A DNA stretch of 64,000 nt from Solirubrobacter sp963848475 (GCA_963848475.1 CAWKDW010000014.1:248001-312000); one strand, 5' to 3'. Counted from the stretch's first letter, positions 51,319 through 60,285 are shown. Notes: generated by a model from the sequence alone, not told the origin. Numbers and translations are program-made.

Positions 51319-52173
51319 GCGCAGGAGCGAGAGGACGCCCTGGGGCGCCTGGTTGGCCTGCGCGAGCATGCTCGTGCCGGCCTGCTGCAGGATGTTGAGC
51401 TTCGTGAACTTCGTCATCTCCGACGCCATGTCCACGTCGCGGATACGGCACTCGGACGCCGTCAGGTTCTCCTGGTAGGTCGCCAGGTTGTTCAGGCGAT
51501 GCTCGAGACGGTTCTGCACCGCACCGAAGTTCGCGCGAGCCGTCGACACGTTCTTGATCGCGTTGTCGATCGAGGACAGGCCGCCGATGGTGCCGCCCGT
51601 CGTCAGGGCCGCCTTGGCGAGCGCGGCGGTCGAGAGGCTGGCGATCTCCGACAGGCCGCCGGTGCCGGCGGTGCCGAGCGGGGCGCTGAGGTTCGCGGCC
51701 GACGTGGCGATCGTCTCGCCGTCGTTGGCGCCGACCTGGAAGGTGAAGGTGCCGGACCCGAAGACCGACGTGCCGTTGAACTGCGTGCCCTCGGTGATGT
51801 TCTTGATCTCGCCGCCGATCTGGGAGACCTCGGCCGCGATCGCGTCCTGGTCATCCGAGCTCAGCGTGCCGTTCTGGAACTGGACCTTGAGGTCACGGAC
51901 GCGCTGCAGCATCGAGTGCACCTCGTTGAGCGCGCCTTCCGCCGTCTGGACGAGCGAGATGCCGTCCTGCGCGTTGCGCTGCGCCTGAGCGAGGCCGCCG
52001 ATCTGACCGCGCATCTTCTCGCTGATCGCGAGACCCGCGGCGTCGTCCGCCGCACGGTTGATGCGGTAGCCGCTGGAGAGCTTCTCCATCGACTTGCCCG
52101 CCATGTTCGACGTTGCCGTCAGCTGCCGATGCGTGTTGAACGCTTCGACGTTGTTCTGAATACGAAGGCCCAT
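51316..52173 (-). CDS. fliC: Flagellin G (intact, first of the array)
   Basis: A 285-residue intact flagellin with the standard conserved ends and its own variable segment (LSAPLGTAGTGGLSEIASLSTAALAKAALTTGGTIGG). In the C-terminal D1 region it reads ASECRIRDVDM where every other copy has ASESRIRDVDM, so it carries a rare flagellin Cys. The ATG at 52173 follows AAGGAG. Together with A and C it is one of the three copies readable without frame repair. Confidence 0.95.
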   Translation of the reverse strand: MGLRIQNNVEAFNTHRQLTATSNMAGKSMEKLSSGYRINRAADDAAGLAISEKMRGQIGGLAQAQRNAQDGISLVQTAEGALNEVHSMLQRVRDLKVQFQNGTLSSDDQDAIAAEVSQIGGEIKNITEGTQFNGTSVFGSGTFTFQVGANDGETIATSAANLSAPLGTAGTGGLSEIASLSTAALAKAALTTGGTIGGLSSIDNAIKNVSTARANFGAVQNRLEHRLNNLATYQENLTASECRIRDVDMASEMTKFTKLNILQQAGTSMLAQANQAPQGVLSLLR

Positions 52174-52208
52174 GATCAAACGCTCCTTGTCGATCGGTTA
52201 AGCGGGCG

Positions 52209-52430
52209 CTACACAGGCAACTCCTTGTCGCCTAGCCGAGGTAGTCGGCATGTCCCGGGGCAACTTGAACCCGGGATGCCTCGCGCCGCTCTGCGCTTCT
52301 CGCGCGCCTGCTCGCGTTCGCGCCGCGCCTGCTCGCGCTCCTCGGGCGTGAGCAGCCGGCGCTGCACCGGCTCGACAGCGCGCAGAGCCGTCTCGCGGCG
52401 CGAGATCGGGGGGAGTGACGGAACGCTCAC
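52209..52430 (-). CDS. Small basic/charged protein before the flagellin array
   Basis: A 73-residue frame from the GTG at 52430, which overlaps the upstream stop (GTGA). It reads SVPSLPPISRRETALRAVEP, then a highly charged helix (LTPEEREQARREREQAREKRR), then a Cys/Pro-rich end that covers the flagellin G promoter and leader hairpin. A one-base shift after the helix would instead end VQVAPGHADYLG, so the 3' end is uncertain. I do not recognise a family; the coupling suggests that the N-terminal part is real. Confidence 0.5.
   Translation of the reverse strand: MSVPSLPPISRRETALRAVEPVQRRLLTPEEREQARREREQAREKRRAARGIPGSSCPGTCRLPRLGDKELPV
52215..52233 (-). promoter_or_regulatory. CsrA-type hairpin, flagellin G leader
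   Basis: RNA AGGCGAC-AAGGA-GUUGCCU: a 7-bp stem (one G-U) with an AAGGA loop, about 3 bases after the predicted transcription start. Confidence 0.72.
52242..52268 (-). promoter_or_regulatory. Sigma28-type promoter, flagellin G
   Basis: TCAAGTTG (52268-52261), 11 bases, GCCGACTA (52249-52242): six of eight matches to the FliA consensus in each box. Confidence 0.72.
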
Positions 52431-52801
52431 GCGACGCGGAAGCCCGGGTCCGCCTGCTCGGCGGTGCGCGCCTCGAGCTTCGCCCGCTGTTCGCGCAGTT
52501 GCTCCGCGCGCGCCTCTTCGAGCTGGCGCACCTCGGAGATCACGATGTGGCGCCAGACGACGATCGCGCAGCCCCAGGCGATGACGTTCACGATCAGGCC
52601 CGCGACCAGCGCGCGCCAGGTCGCGTCGAACGCCGTCTGGTCGCCCGCGAGGTTGAGGACGAGCACGAGGACGAAGGCGATCAGCGCGGCGCGGGTACGC
52701 GCGCGGCGGATGCCCGCCTTGGCGCGCGGGTGGGCGGCGATCGAGACGGTCACCCCGGTGGGCTCGTCCTTCGCCACCTTCTTGTCGGCCTTCTTGCTCA
52801 T
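52427..52801 (-). CDS. Small two-helix membrane protein in flagellar operon
   Basis: A 124-residue protein: a Lys-rich N-terminal tail (MSKKADKKVAKDE), two membrane helices (about residues 37-55 and 68-88) and a charged coiled-coil C-terminus (EVRQLEEARAEQLREQRAKLEAR). I do not recognise the family. It overlaps the PilZ gene upstream by four bases and the next small gene downstream, so it is part of the flagellar operon and may be a flagellar basal-body or motility accessory protein. Confidence 0.7.
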   Translation of the reverse strand: MSKKADKKVAKDEPTGVTVSIAAHPRAKAGIRRARTRAALIAFVLVLVLNLAGDQTAFDATWRALVAGLIVNVIAWGCAIVVWRHIVISEVRQLEEARAEQLREQRAKLEARTAEQADPGFRVA

Positions 52802-53412
52802 CGATCTCGCGACGCGCGCAGCGCCTGAACCTCGCGGTCGCGGATGTACTTCATCAGGCGATCCTCGTCGACGCGTGCGATGCCGTCCAGCCGGATGCCC
52901 TTCTGATCCTCCTCCGCGCCGACGCGAACCACGCGTCCGAGCGAACGCAGGGGCACCCCGTCCGGCAGGCTGAGCTCGACGCGCACGTCGAGCCCGAGCG
53001 GGAGCCGCCAGGGGTCGGAGATCCGGATGCCGCTGCCGCTGACGTCCAGCGTCGAGGTCTCGCCGCCGATCGGCTCGTCGATCCCCTTCACGGTCACGTC
53101 GAGAAAGGCGGCGATGCGGACGTACTCGCGGCGCTGGATGCGCTCGACGTCGCCGCTGAGCGCGATCGTCAGCGACCCGGCGCTCTGGGCCGTCAGGGTT
53201 CCTCCGAAGCGATAGATGCCGCGACCGGAGATGGCTTCGACCGCCAGCTCGTGGCCGATCAGCCGCCCGACGCGATCGTCCTTGACCGCCAGCGCGACCG
53301 TGACGGTGGCCGCGTCCGCGCGCTCGACCGTCGCCGGCAGCCCGCCGAGGTGCACATTGCGCACCGCGACATGCAGGCCGGAGACGAGCGAAGGGACGGC
53401 CAGCTTCGACAT
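52798..53412 (-). CDS. PilZ-domain protein, YcgR-like c-di-GMP effector
   Basis: A 204-residue protein with an N-terminal YcgR-like beta domain (about 10-90) and a C-terminal PilZ domain. The c-di-GMP-binding residues are present: RIQRREYVRI (Arg94, Arg95, Arg99) and DVSGSG (123-128). Such proteins slow or steer flagellar rotation when c-di-GMP is high. Its location between flhF and flagellins, in a coupled series of overlapping genes, supports a motor-brake or motility role. Confidence 0.88.
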   Translation of the reverse strand: MSKLAVPSLVSGLHVAVRNVHLGGLPATVERADAATVTVALAVKDDRVGRLIGHELAVEAISGRGIYRFGGTLTAQSAGSLTIALSGDVERIQRREYVRIAAFLDVTVKGIDEPIGGETSTLDVSGSGIRISDPWRLPLGLDVRVELSLPDGVPLRSLGRVVRVGAEEDQKGIRLDGIARVDEDRLMKYIRDREVQALRASRDR

Positions 53413-54773
53413 CAGGGGAGCAGCTGCTGCGCCAGCGCGGCGGGGTCGGCCGGAGTCGCGCCCTCGCGCGAGCAGACGTAGGACAGCGGCCGGTTCGCCG
53501 ACAGCGCCAGCTCGAGCGGGGCGCCGGGGCGCGCGGTCTCGTCGGCGTGCGTGAGCACGACATGCGTCGGGGCGATCGACGCGAGCGCGACGGCGACCTC
53601 GGCGGCCGCGGCGGAGCTCAGCGTCGCCGGCAGCGCCAGGTGGATCTCCGACGGCGCCAGCGCGCGCAGGTCGGCGGCGAGCGCCTTGACGTGCGCGGCG
53701 CTGTGGCTCGGCCCGGCGGCGGGCGTGTCGATCAGCGTCACCAGCGGCTGGCGCGCGCCGAGGCGCTGCTTGGCCTGGGCCGCGTCATCGGCGGCGAGGA
53801 CGCCGACGCCGAGCGGCTGCAGGCGGCTGGCGAGCACGCCGTCGCCGCGCAGCGAGACGACCGCCACATCGGCTCCGGCCGCGGTGTAGGAGGCGGCGAG
53901 ATGAGCGATCGTCGTCGTCTTGCCGGCACCGCCGGCGCCGATCACGGCGATCGTGCGCGGACCGGGTCCGAGTGCTGACAGCACCGGGATGCGGCGGCCG
54001 AGCGCGGTGCGGATCAGCTTCTTGAGATTGCGCGGCGACGAGAACGGCAGGCCGTGCGCGACGGCCTCGCCGACGACCTCGGCGGCGAGCGCCGGGCTCA
54101 GGCCGGCGGCGACGAGCCGCTGCTCCGCGGCGTCGGCCGCGGCAGGGCGCTCAGGGGCCGCGCTGGGCGTGGGCGGCGCGACGGCCGACGGGGCGGCCGG
54201 GATGTCGAGCACGGCCTCGGCCTCCGGCTCGTCGTCGAGTTCCGGCTCCGGCTCCGGGTCCGGCTGGCGCGGCGGCGTGGGCACGGCACGGGCGATCGCC
54301 GCCGCATTGGGCTGCGGGCCGTAGAGCCCGCTCGGCGTCGCGGCTTCGAACGGGTCCTGTTCAGGCATGAAGGTCGGCGCGGGCGCAGGGGCCGGGACGT
54401 CGCGCTGGAAGACGCTCGCCGAGAAGGTGTCCTCCTCGGTCGGGCGCGCGTCGCGCGCGGCGGCCGCGAGCGCGTCCGCGAACGGCGTGGCCTGCTCGAA
54501 GAGCGCCTGGACCGCCGGCGAGGAGAGGCCCTCGATCGTCGCGCGGTCGCTGCGGATCTCGAGCGGGCGCTCGGCGCCGTGGGGCGCGCGCGCCTCGACC
54601 TCGACGTACGGCCGCTGGAAGAAGCCGCCGACGCCGCCGCCCAGGCCCTCGCGGCGGCGCAGCACGATCGCGTCCGGTCCGAGCTCGGACCGGATCTGCG
54701 GCAGCACCTCCTCGAGACTGCGGCCGCGGTAGGTCTTGACGTCGTCAGAACCGTTGCTGATGGAGGCTTCCAT
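53412..54773 (-). CDS. flhF: Flagellar SRP-type GTPase FlhF
   Basis: The 453-residue protein has the FlhF layout: an N-terminal B domain (KTYRGRSLEEVLPQIRSELGPDAIVLRRREG), a long Pro/Ala/Glu-rich linker (about 110-215), then NG domains with the P-loop GAGGAGKTTT (279-288), ADDAAQAKQRL, LIDTPAAG and a THADE specificity motif. FlhF sets the place and number of flagella. The linker is longer than in typical FlhF. No flhG is visible next to it in the window. Confidence 0.9.
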   Translation of the reverse strand: MEASISNGSDDVKTYRGRSLEEVLPQIRSELGPDAIVLRRREGLGGGVGGFFQRPYVEVEARAPHGAERPLEIRSDRATIEGLSSPAVQALFEQATPFADALAAAARDARPTEEDTFSASVFQRDVPAPAPAPTFMPEQDPFEAATPSGLYGPQPNAAAIARAVPTPPRQPDPEPEPELDDEPEAEAVLDIPAAPSAVAPPTPSAAPERPAAADAAEQRLVAAGLSPALAAEVVGEAVAHGLPFSSPRNLKKLIRTALGRRIPVLSALGPGPRTIAVIGAGGAGKTTTIAHLAASYTAAGADVAVVSLRGDGVLASRLQPLGVGVLAADDAAQAKQRLGARQPLVTLIDTPAAGPSHSAAHVKALAADLRALAPSEIHLALPATLSSAAAAEVAVALASIAPTHVVLTHADETARPGAPLELALSANRPLSYVCSREGATPADPAALAQQLLP

Positions 54774-54791
54774 TCGAGTCCCCTAACGAGA

Positions 54792-56880
54792 CTACGCCGC
54801 GGCCAGTGCCGCGCCGATCACTCCGGTTGTCTCTACCCCGATGCCCGGGCTGATCTCGTTGTACGAGCAGACAGCCAGCTGGGGAAGTCGCTGTTCGCAC
54901 AACTGCCGCAGGTGGCGACGCACGCGCGCCGAGCACAGCATGACGGGTCGGCCGCCTGCAGCCATCGCGGTCTCGACCTGCTCGGAGGCGGATTCGACGA
55001 TCGCCGCGGCGTGATTGGGGTCCATCGCGAGGAACTCGCCGTCGGCGGTCTGCACGAGCGCCTCGGCCATCGCCTGCTCGAGCGAGGGGTCGAGCGCGAT
55101 GACGTGCAGCAGGCCCTCGCTGTCCAGGAACGGCGCGGTGATCGTGCGGCCGAGCGCCTGGCGGGCGTACTCGGCGAGCATCGCCGGGTCGCGTGTGAGG
55201 CGCGCCTTGTCGCCGATCGCCTCGAGCACGGCGCCGAGGTCGCGGATCGAGACGCCCTCGCGCAGCAGCGCCTGCAGCACCCGCTGGACCTCGCCGAGCG
55301 AGAGGACGTCCGGGACGACCTCGTCGACGACGGCGGCGTTGAACTCCTTGAGCTGGTCGAGCAGATGACGCGTCTCCTGCCGCGTGAGCAGCTCGGCGGC
55401 GTGGGCGCGGATCATCTCGGTCAGGTGCGTGACGACGACCGACTCGGCGTCGACCACCGTCCAACCCAGCGCCTCGGCCTCGGCGCGGCCGGACTCGGGA
55501 ATCCAGACCGCAGGCAGGCCGAAGGCAGGCTCCGTCGTCGGGATGCCGGGCAGCTGGCCCATGGCGTCGCCCGGGTTCATGGCCATATGGTGCCCCGCCA
55601 TCACGCCTCCCCGCGCAACTTCCGTGCCACGGACGCGCATGACGTACTCGTGCGAGTCCAGGCCGACGTCGTCGCGGATGCGGACAGGCGGGATGACCAT
55701 GCCGAGCTCGGAGGCGATCTGGCGGCGGATCGTGCCGACGCGGGCGAGCAGCGTGCCGCCGGCCTGCTTGTCGACGAGCGGCACCAGGCCGAAGCCGATC
55801 GCGAGCTCGAGCGGGTCCAGCGCGAGCGCGTCGAGCGCGGCGTCGCGCGGCGCGGGCAGCTGGAGCTGATCGGGAGCGGCCGCGGCCTGCGCCGTGTCGA
55901 TCGCCTCCTGCTGGCGCGTGCTCGGCCGGTTGCGCAGCGTCCAGCCGACCGCGAAGAACATCGCCGCCGATGACGAAGAACGGGACCTTCGGCAGCCCCG
56001 GGACCAGGCCGAAGGCGATGACCATGACGCCGGCGACCAGCGGCGCCTTGCGCTGATCGAGCAACTGCGTGCTGACGGTCGAGCCGAGGTCGGACTCCGA
56101 ACCGGCGGAGCGGGTCACGAGGATGCCGGTGGCGACCGAGATCAGCAGCGCCGGGATCTGGGCGCAGAGGCCGTCGCCGATCGACAGCAGCGAGAAGTGG
56201 TGACCGGCCTCGGCGGCCGTCATGCCCTGCTGGACGACGCCGATGATGATGCCGCCGATCAGGTTGATCGCGGTGATCAGGATCCCGGCCATCGCGTCGC
56301 CCTTGACGAACTTCGACGCGCCGTCCATCGCGCCGTAGAAGTCGGCCTCCTGGGCGACCTCCGCGCGGCGCTTGCGCGCCTCCTCGTCGGTGATCTGGCC
56401 CGTGTTGAGATCGGCGTCGATCGCCATCTGCTTGCCGGGCATGGCGTCGAGGGTGAAGCGGGCGCCGACCTCGGCCACGCGCCCGGCACCGTTCGTGATG
56501 ACCACGAACTGGATCACGATCAGGATCAGGAAGATGACGAGGCCGACGACGATGTTGCCGCCGACGACGAAGTTGCCGAAGGCCTCGACCACGTGGCCCG
56601 CGTCGCCCTCGAGCAGGATCAGCCGCGTCACCGACACGTTGATCGCCAGGCGGAAGAGCGTGGTCAGCAGCAGGATCGTCGGAAACGACGAGAAGTCCAG
56701 CGCGCGCGGGACGTACATCGTCGCGACCACGATCATCAGCGCCGCCGAGATGTTCAGCGTGATGAAGAAGTCCAGCAGCATCGGCGGCAGCGGGATGATC
56801 AGCATCGCCACGATCAGGACGATGCCGCCGGCAGCCGCGAGGTCGGCGTGCCTGCCGAGCTTGGAGAAGACGTTGTTCAT
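54792..56880 (-). CDS. flhA: Flagellar export gate FlhA, one frameshift
   Basis: FlhA forms the ring of the flagellar type III export gate. The N-terminal half has eight membrane segments and the FHIPEP hallmark: LDFFITLNISAALMIV, FSSFPTILLLTTLFRLAINV, GARFTLDAMPGKQMAIDADL, GDAMAGILITAIN. The C-terminal cytoplasmic half (APDQLQLPAPRDAALDAL to VETTGVIGAALAAA) lies in another frame; one extra base near 55966 (after FFVIGG) splits it. The repaired length of about 695 residues is normal. Start overlaps flhB by four bases. Confidence 0.92.
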
Positions 56881-57977
56881 GCTGCAGCTCCTGTGTCGCT
56901 GCGCTCGCCGCCGGACTTCGTCCTCGGGGCGCCGGCGATGCGGTAGACGTAGGCCAGGAGCTGCGCCACGGTGTGGAACATGTCTTCTGGGATCTGACGC
57001 CCGATCTCGACGTTGGCGTACAGCGTGCGCGCCAGCGGCGGGTCGGGGACGATCGCTACGCCGGCATCCTTGGCGGCTTCACGGATCTTGAACGCGAGGC
57101 TGTCGACACCCTTGGCGACCACGATGGGCGCCGCGGTTCCGGCCTCGTACTTGAGGGCGACGGAGTAGTGGGTGGGGTTCGTGACGATCACGTCTGCGGT
57201 GGGAACTGCGTCCATCATTCGCGCGCGTGAGAGCTCCATTGCCCTCCTGCGCTGCTGAGACTTGATTTCGGCAGGAAGGCCTTGCTGCTTGAACTCCTGC
57301 TTGATCTCCTCGTGGTCCATCTTCAGGCCCTTGTTGTGCTTGTACTTCTGGTAGGCGTAGTCCGCGGCCGCGATCAGGAGGTAGGCGACGGCGGCGCGCT
57401 TGGCGATCGACATCACGATGCCCGCCACGAGCGGGATCAGCTGCTGCGGAGGTGTGCCGACCAGCGCCGCCATCTCGTCGAGCTTGGGGAACACCGCCAT
57501 CGCCGCGATCACGCCGACGATCGCCGTCTTGGTCACGTTCTTGCCGGTCTCGAACGCCAGATGCTGCGGGTTGAGGAGATTCTTGAGCCCGGCGGCCGGG
57601 TTGAGCTTCTTGAAGTCCGGCTTGATCGCCGCCGGCGTCGGCTTCAGGCCCACCTGACCGGTGGCCGCGACGAGGCCGGCGATGAAGCAGACGGCCGCGA
57701 TCGGCAGGAACGCGAGGCCGACGTGCCGTCCGACGAGCATGAAGAGCTCGCCGACGCCCTCCTTGTCGACGACGTCGGGACGGCTCATCAGGCTGATCAC
57801 CTGGACCATCGCCAGCTTCATCTGCTCCATCGCCTTCGGCCCCACGGCCGAGAGGGCGAGCAGACCGCCGAGCAGGATCGCGGCGCCGTTGATGTCCGCG
57901 GACTTCGCGACCTGGCCCTTCTTGCGCGCGTCCTCCTGCTTCTTCGGTGTTGCCTTCTCGGTCTTGTCGTTGGCCAT
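56877..57977 (-). CDS. flhB: Flagellar export switch protein FlhB
   Basis: A 366-residue FlhB: the N-terminal DKTEKATPKKQEDARKKGQVAKS, four membrane segments, the conserved loop YQKYKHNKGLKMDHEEIKQE, and the autocleavage site NPTH (267-270) in VIVTNPTHYSVALKY. FlhB controls the substrate switch from rod/hook to filament proteins. It lies between flhA (four-base overlap) and fliR (two-base gap). Confidence 0.96.
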   Translation of the reverse strand: MANDKTEKATPKKQEDARKKGQVAKSADINGAAILLGGLLALSAVGPKAMEQMKLAMVQVISLMSRPDVVDKEGVGELFMLVGRHVGLAFLPIAAVCFIAGLVAATGQVGLKPTPAAIKPDFKKLNPAAGLKNLLNPQHLAFETGKNVTKTAIVGVIAAMAVFPKLDEMAALVGTPPQQLIPLVAGIVMSIAKRAAVAYLLIAAADYAYQKYKHNKGLKMDHEEIKQEFKQQGLPAEIKSQQRRRAMELSRARMMDAVPTADVIVTNPTHYSVALKYEAGTAAPIVVAKGVDSLAFKIREAAKDAGVAIVPDPPLARTLYANVEIGRQIPEDMFHTVAQLLAYVYRIAGAPRTKSGGERSDTGAAA

Positions 57978-57979
57978 CC

Positions 57980-58759
57980 TCAGCCACCGAGCGAGTGCAG
58001 GGCCTGGGCGACCGAGAGCCGCAGCTCATCGGCGACGAAGCCCGAGACGAAGGGCAGCGAGGCGCCCAGGAGCGTGAGCCCGACGAGCATCTTGGCCGGG
58101 AAGCCGACCGCGAAGACATTCATCTGCGGCACGACGCGCGAGACGACGCCGAACGCGGCGTCCGTGATGATCAGGGCGACGATGACCGGCGCGCCGATCA
58201 TGAAGGCGGAGACGAAGATGCCCGAGAACGCGACCTGCGCGCCCTGGACCATCGAGCCGACGGCGGGCGTGTCGAGCAGCGGCACCGCCTCGTAGCTGCG
58301 GGCGAGGCCGCGGATGATCCAGGCGTCGCCGCCGATCGCGATCAGGATCGCGACGCCGAAGAGCGAGTACAGCTGGGCGAGGACGGTCGACTGCGTGCCC
58401 GTGATCGGGTCCACGAGCGAGCCGAAGGAGAAGCCGATCAGCGTGTCCAGCAGCGAGCCCGCGGCCTGCAGGCCGGCGAACATCGCGGCCAGCGCGAACG
58501 CGAACGCGAGCCCGACGATGACCTCCTTGATGATCAGCGCGCCGAAGCCGAGCGGATCGAGGTCGATCGGGCCGTGCTTGACGACCGGCATGATCCCGAT
58601 CGTCAGCGCCAGCGCGATCACGGCGCGGGCGCGGCCCGGGATCATCTTGCTCGAGAACAGCGGCGCGAGCAGGAAGAGCGGCGAGACCCGCGCGAGGACC
58701 AGGAAGAACGTCGCCACCTCCTGCTCGGAGAACCGAGCGAGGAGCTCGTTGACGTCCAC
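57980..58759 (-). CDS. fliR: Flagellar export protein FliR
   Basis: A 259-residue membrane protein with about six helices and FliR signatures: VLARVSPLFLLAPLFSSKMIPGRARAV, EVIVGLAFAFALAAMFAGLQAAGSLLDTLIGF and SRVVPQMNVFAVGFPAKMLVGL. It forms part of the FliPQR export pore. It starts with GTG one base downstream of the fliQ stop. Confidence 0.95.
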   Translation of the reverse strand: MDVNELLARFSEQEVATFFLVLARVSPLFLLAPLFSSKMIPGRARAVIALALTIGIMPVVKHGPIDLDPLGFGALIIKEVIVGLAFAFALAAMFAGLQAAGSLLDTLIGFSFGSLVDPITGTQSTVLAQLYSLFGVAILIAIGGDAWIIRGLARSYEAVPLLDTPAVGSMVQGAQVAFSGIFVSAFMIGAPVIVALIITDAAFGVVSRVVPQMNVFAVGFPAKMLVGLTLLGASLPFVSGFVADELRLSVAQALHSLGG

Positions 58760-58760
58760 G

Positions 58761-59033
58761 TCAGGTCCCGACGTAATTCGGGATCTGCGACCAGAGTTCG
58801 GTGGTCCAGTCGACGACCGTGCCGAGCATCCACGGGCCGGCGATCGCGACGACCGCGACGAGCCCGAGGATCTTCGGGATGAAGGAGAGCGTCTGCTCCT
58901 GGATCTGGGTGACGGCCTGCAGGATCGAGATCAGCAGGCCCACGACGAGCGCGACCAGGAGCATCGGCAGCGCGACCTTCATGGTCACGCCCATCATGTC
59001 CACGATCAGGGATACGACCTTGTCCTGGCTCAT
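58761..59033 (-). CDS. fliQ: Flagellar export protein FliQ
   Basis: A 90-residue protein with two membrane helices; VVGLLISILQAVTQIQEQTLSFIPK is the conserved FliQ core. It is a component of the FliPQR gate and overlaps fliP by four bases. Confidence 0.96.
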   Translation of the reverse strand: MSQDKVVSLIVDMMGVTMKVALPMLLVALVVGLLISILQAVTQIQEQTLSFIPKILGLVAVVAIAGPWMLGTVVDWTTELWSQIPNYVGT

Positions 59034-59671
59034 GTCATGTGGAAGCTCTGAACGAGCGACGAAGTGACGAGGTTCCAGCCGTCGACGAGGACGAACAGCA
59101 GGATCTTGAACGGCAATGAGATGAAGACCGGCGGCAGCATCATCATGCCCATCGACATCAACGTCGAGGACACGACGAGGTCGATGATCAGGAACGGCAG
59201 GAAGATCAGGAACCCGATCTGGAAGGCCGTTTTGAGCTCGGAGATGATGAACGCGGGGATCAGGACCGTCGTCGGGACGTCCGCGCGCTCGTCGACGTTC
59301 TTGGTGCCCGAGAGCTTCACGAAGAGCGCGATGTCCTTCGTGCGCGTCTGATCGAACATGAACTCGCGCAGCGGCGCCTCGGCTCGCTTGAGCGCCACCG
59401 TCTGGGTGATCGCGCCCTTCTGGAGCGGGTCGTAGGCGTCGTGCTTGATCTGCTTGATCGTCGGGCTCATCACGAACAGCGTCAGGAAGAACGCGATGCC
59501 GACCAGGACCTGGTTGGGCGGCGCCGTCGGCGTGCCCAGGCCCGTGCGGATGAAGCTGAGGACGATCAGGATGCGGGTGAAGCCGGTGACCGTGAAGAGC
59601 AGCGCCGGCACCAGCGAGATCGCGCCGATGAACAGCAGCAGCTGGACCGCATTGGTCCCGTCGGTCTTCAC
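59030..59671 (-). CDS. fliP: Flagellar export protein FliP
   Basis: A 213-residue FliP core: FTRILIVLSFIRTGLGTPTAPPNQVLVGIAFFLTLFVM, PLQKGAI, AFIISELKTAFQIGFLIFLPFLIIDLVVSSTLMSMGM. It lacks the cleavable signal peptide of enterobacterial FliP, as in many shorter homologues. The GTG at 59671 overlaps the fliO stop by four bases. Confidence 0.95.
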   Translation of the reverse strand: MKTDGTNAVQLLLFIGAISLVPALLFTVTGFTRILIVLSFIRTGLGTPTAPPNQVLVGIAFFLTLFVMSPTIKQIKHDAYDPLQKGAITQTVALKRAEAPLREFMFDQTRTKDIALFVKLSGTKNVDERADVPTTVLIPAFIISELKTAFQIGFLIFLPFLIIDLVVSSTLMSMGMMMLPPVFISLPFKILLFVLVDGWNLVTSSLVQSFHMT

Positions 59672-60193
59672 TTGACCACCGTCTTGGAGCGGAGGATCTC
59701 CAGGAAGCCCTTGGGCTGAGGGGCGGGCTCGAGGCTGTCCAGCGTGGCGCCGACGGTCGTGACCGCCGGGGCGTCGATCAGCCCGAGTGCCCGCGCCTCA
59801 TCCTCGCTGTAGCGCCGGATCGGCGACACCGTGTGCTCGGCGGTGCCGAGCAGGACGATCTCACGGCCGGCGCGCACCAGGTGCAGCGCGCGGTTGGGGC
59901 CGAGCGGCATCGTCGCCAGCGTCTCCAGGCCCGTGCCCGTGGTCGGCGGAGTCCTTGGAGGCCTTGACCTTCTTCAGCACCCAGTAGAGCGCGTAGATGA
60001 CGCCGAGGACGACGAGCAGGCCGACGATGGTTCGGACGAGGCTGCCGCCGGACGCGCCTTGCGCGGACTCGGCGGAGTCGCCGGCCGAACCGAGGTTCAG
60101 CTTGGTGTGCTCACCGTTGGCCGCGAGCGCGGCGGGGGCGGTGAGCAGGCAGCCGACGATGGCCGCGGGGAAAATGGCGTGGAGGGTCCGCAT
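59668..60193 (-). CDS. fliO: FliO-like flagellar export accessory protein, one frameshift
   Basis: The N-terminal part (MRTLHAIFPAAIVGCLLTAP) is signal-like. A membrane helix (VRTIVGLLVVLGVIYALYWVLKKV) and, in another frame, a C-terminal domain (MPLGPNRALHLVRAGREIVLLGTAEHTVSPIRRY) complete the FliO/FliZ layout. One extra base near 59946 explains the break. The position immediately before fliP supports the assignment. A sigma28-like promoter lies about 43 bases upstream. Confidence 0.8.
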
Positions 60194-60235
60194 CTTTACC
60201 GAGGAGGAGATGAGCCCGGATCAGGCTCAATTTCC

Positions 60236-60263
60236 CTATCGGCAAGGGGCTGGCGGAGCTTGA
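60236..60263 (-). promoter_or_regulatory. Sigma28-type promoter before fliO
   Basis: TCAAGCTC (60263-60256), 12 bases, GCCGATAG (60243-60236). It lies in the 92-base gap before fliO. A short hairpin (GAGCC with GGCTC) follows, but its loop has no GGA, unlike the flagellin leaders. Confidence 0.6.
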
Positions 60264-60285
60264 ACGTCGACTTTCGGGCGGATCA

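Noticed and set aside
45415..52173. CRISPR array or simple tandem repeat
   Set aside because: The repeat unit is about 1 kb and each unit is a flagellin gene with its own leader.
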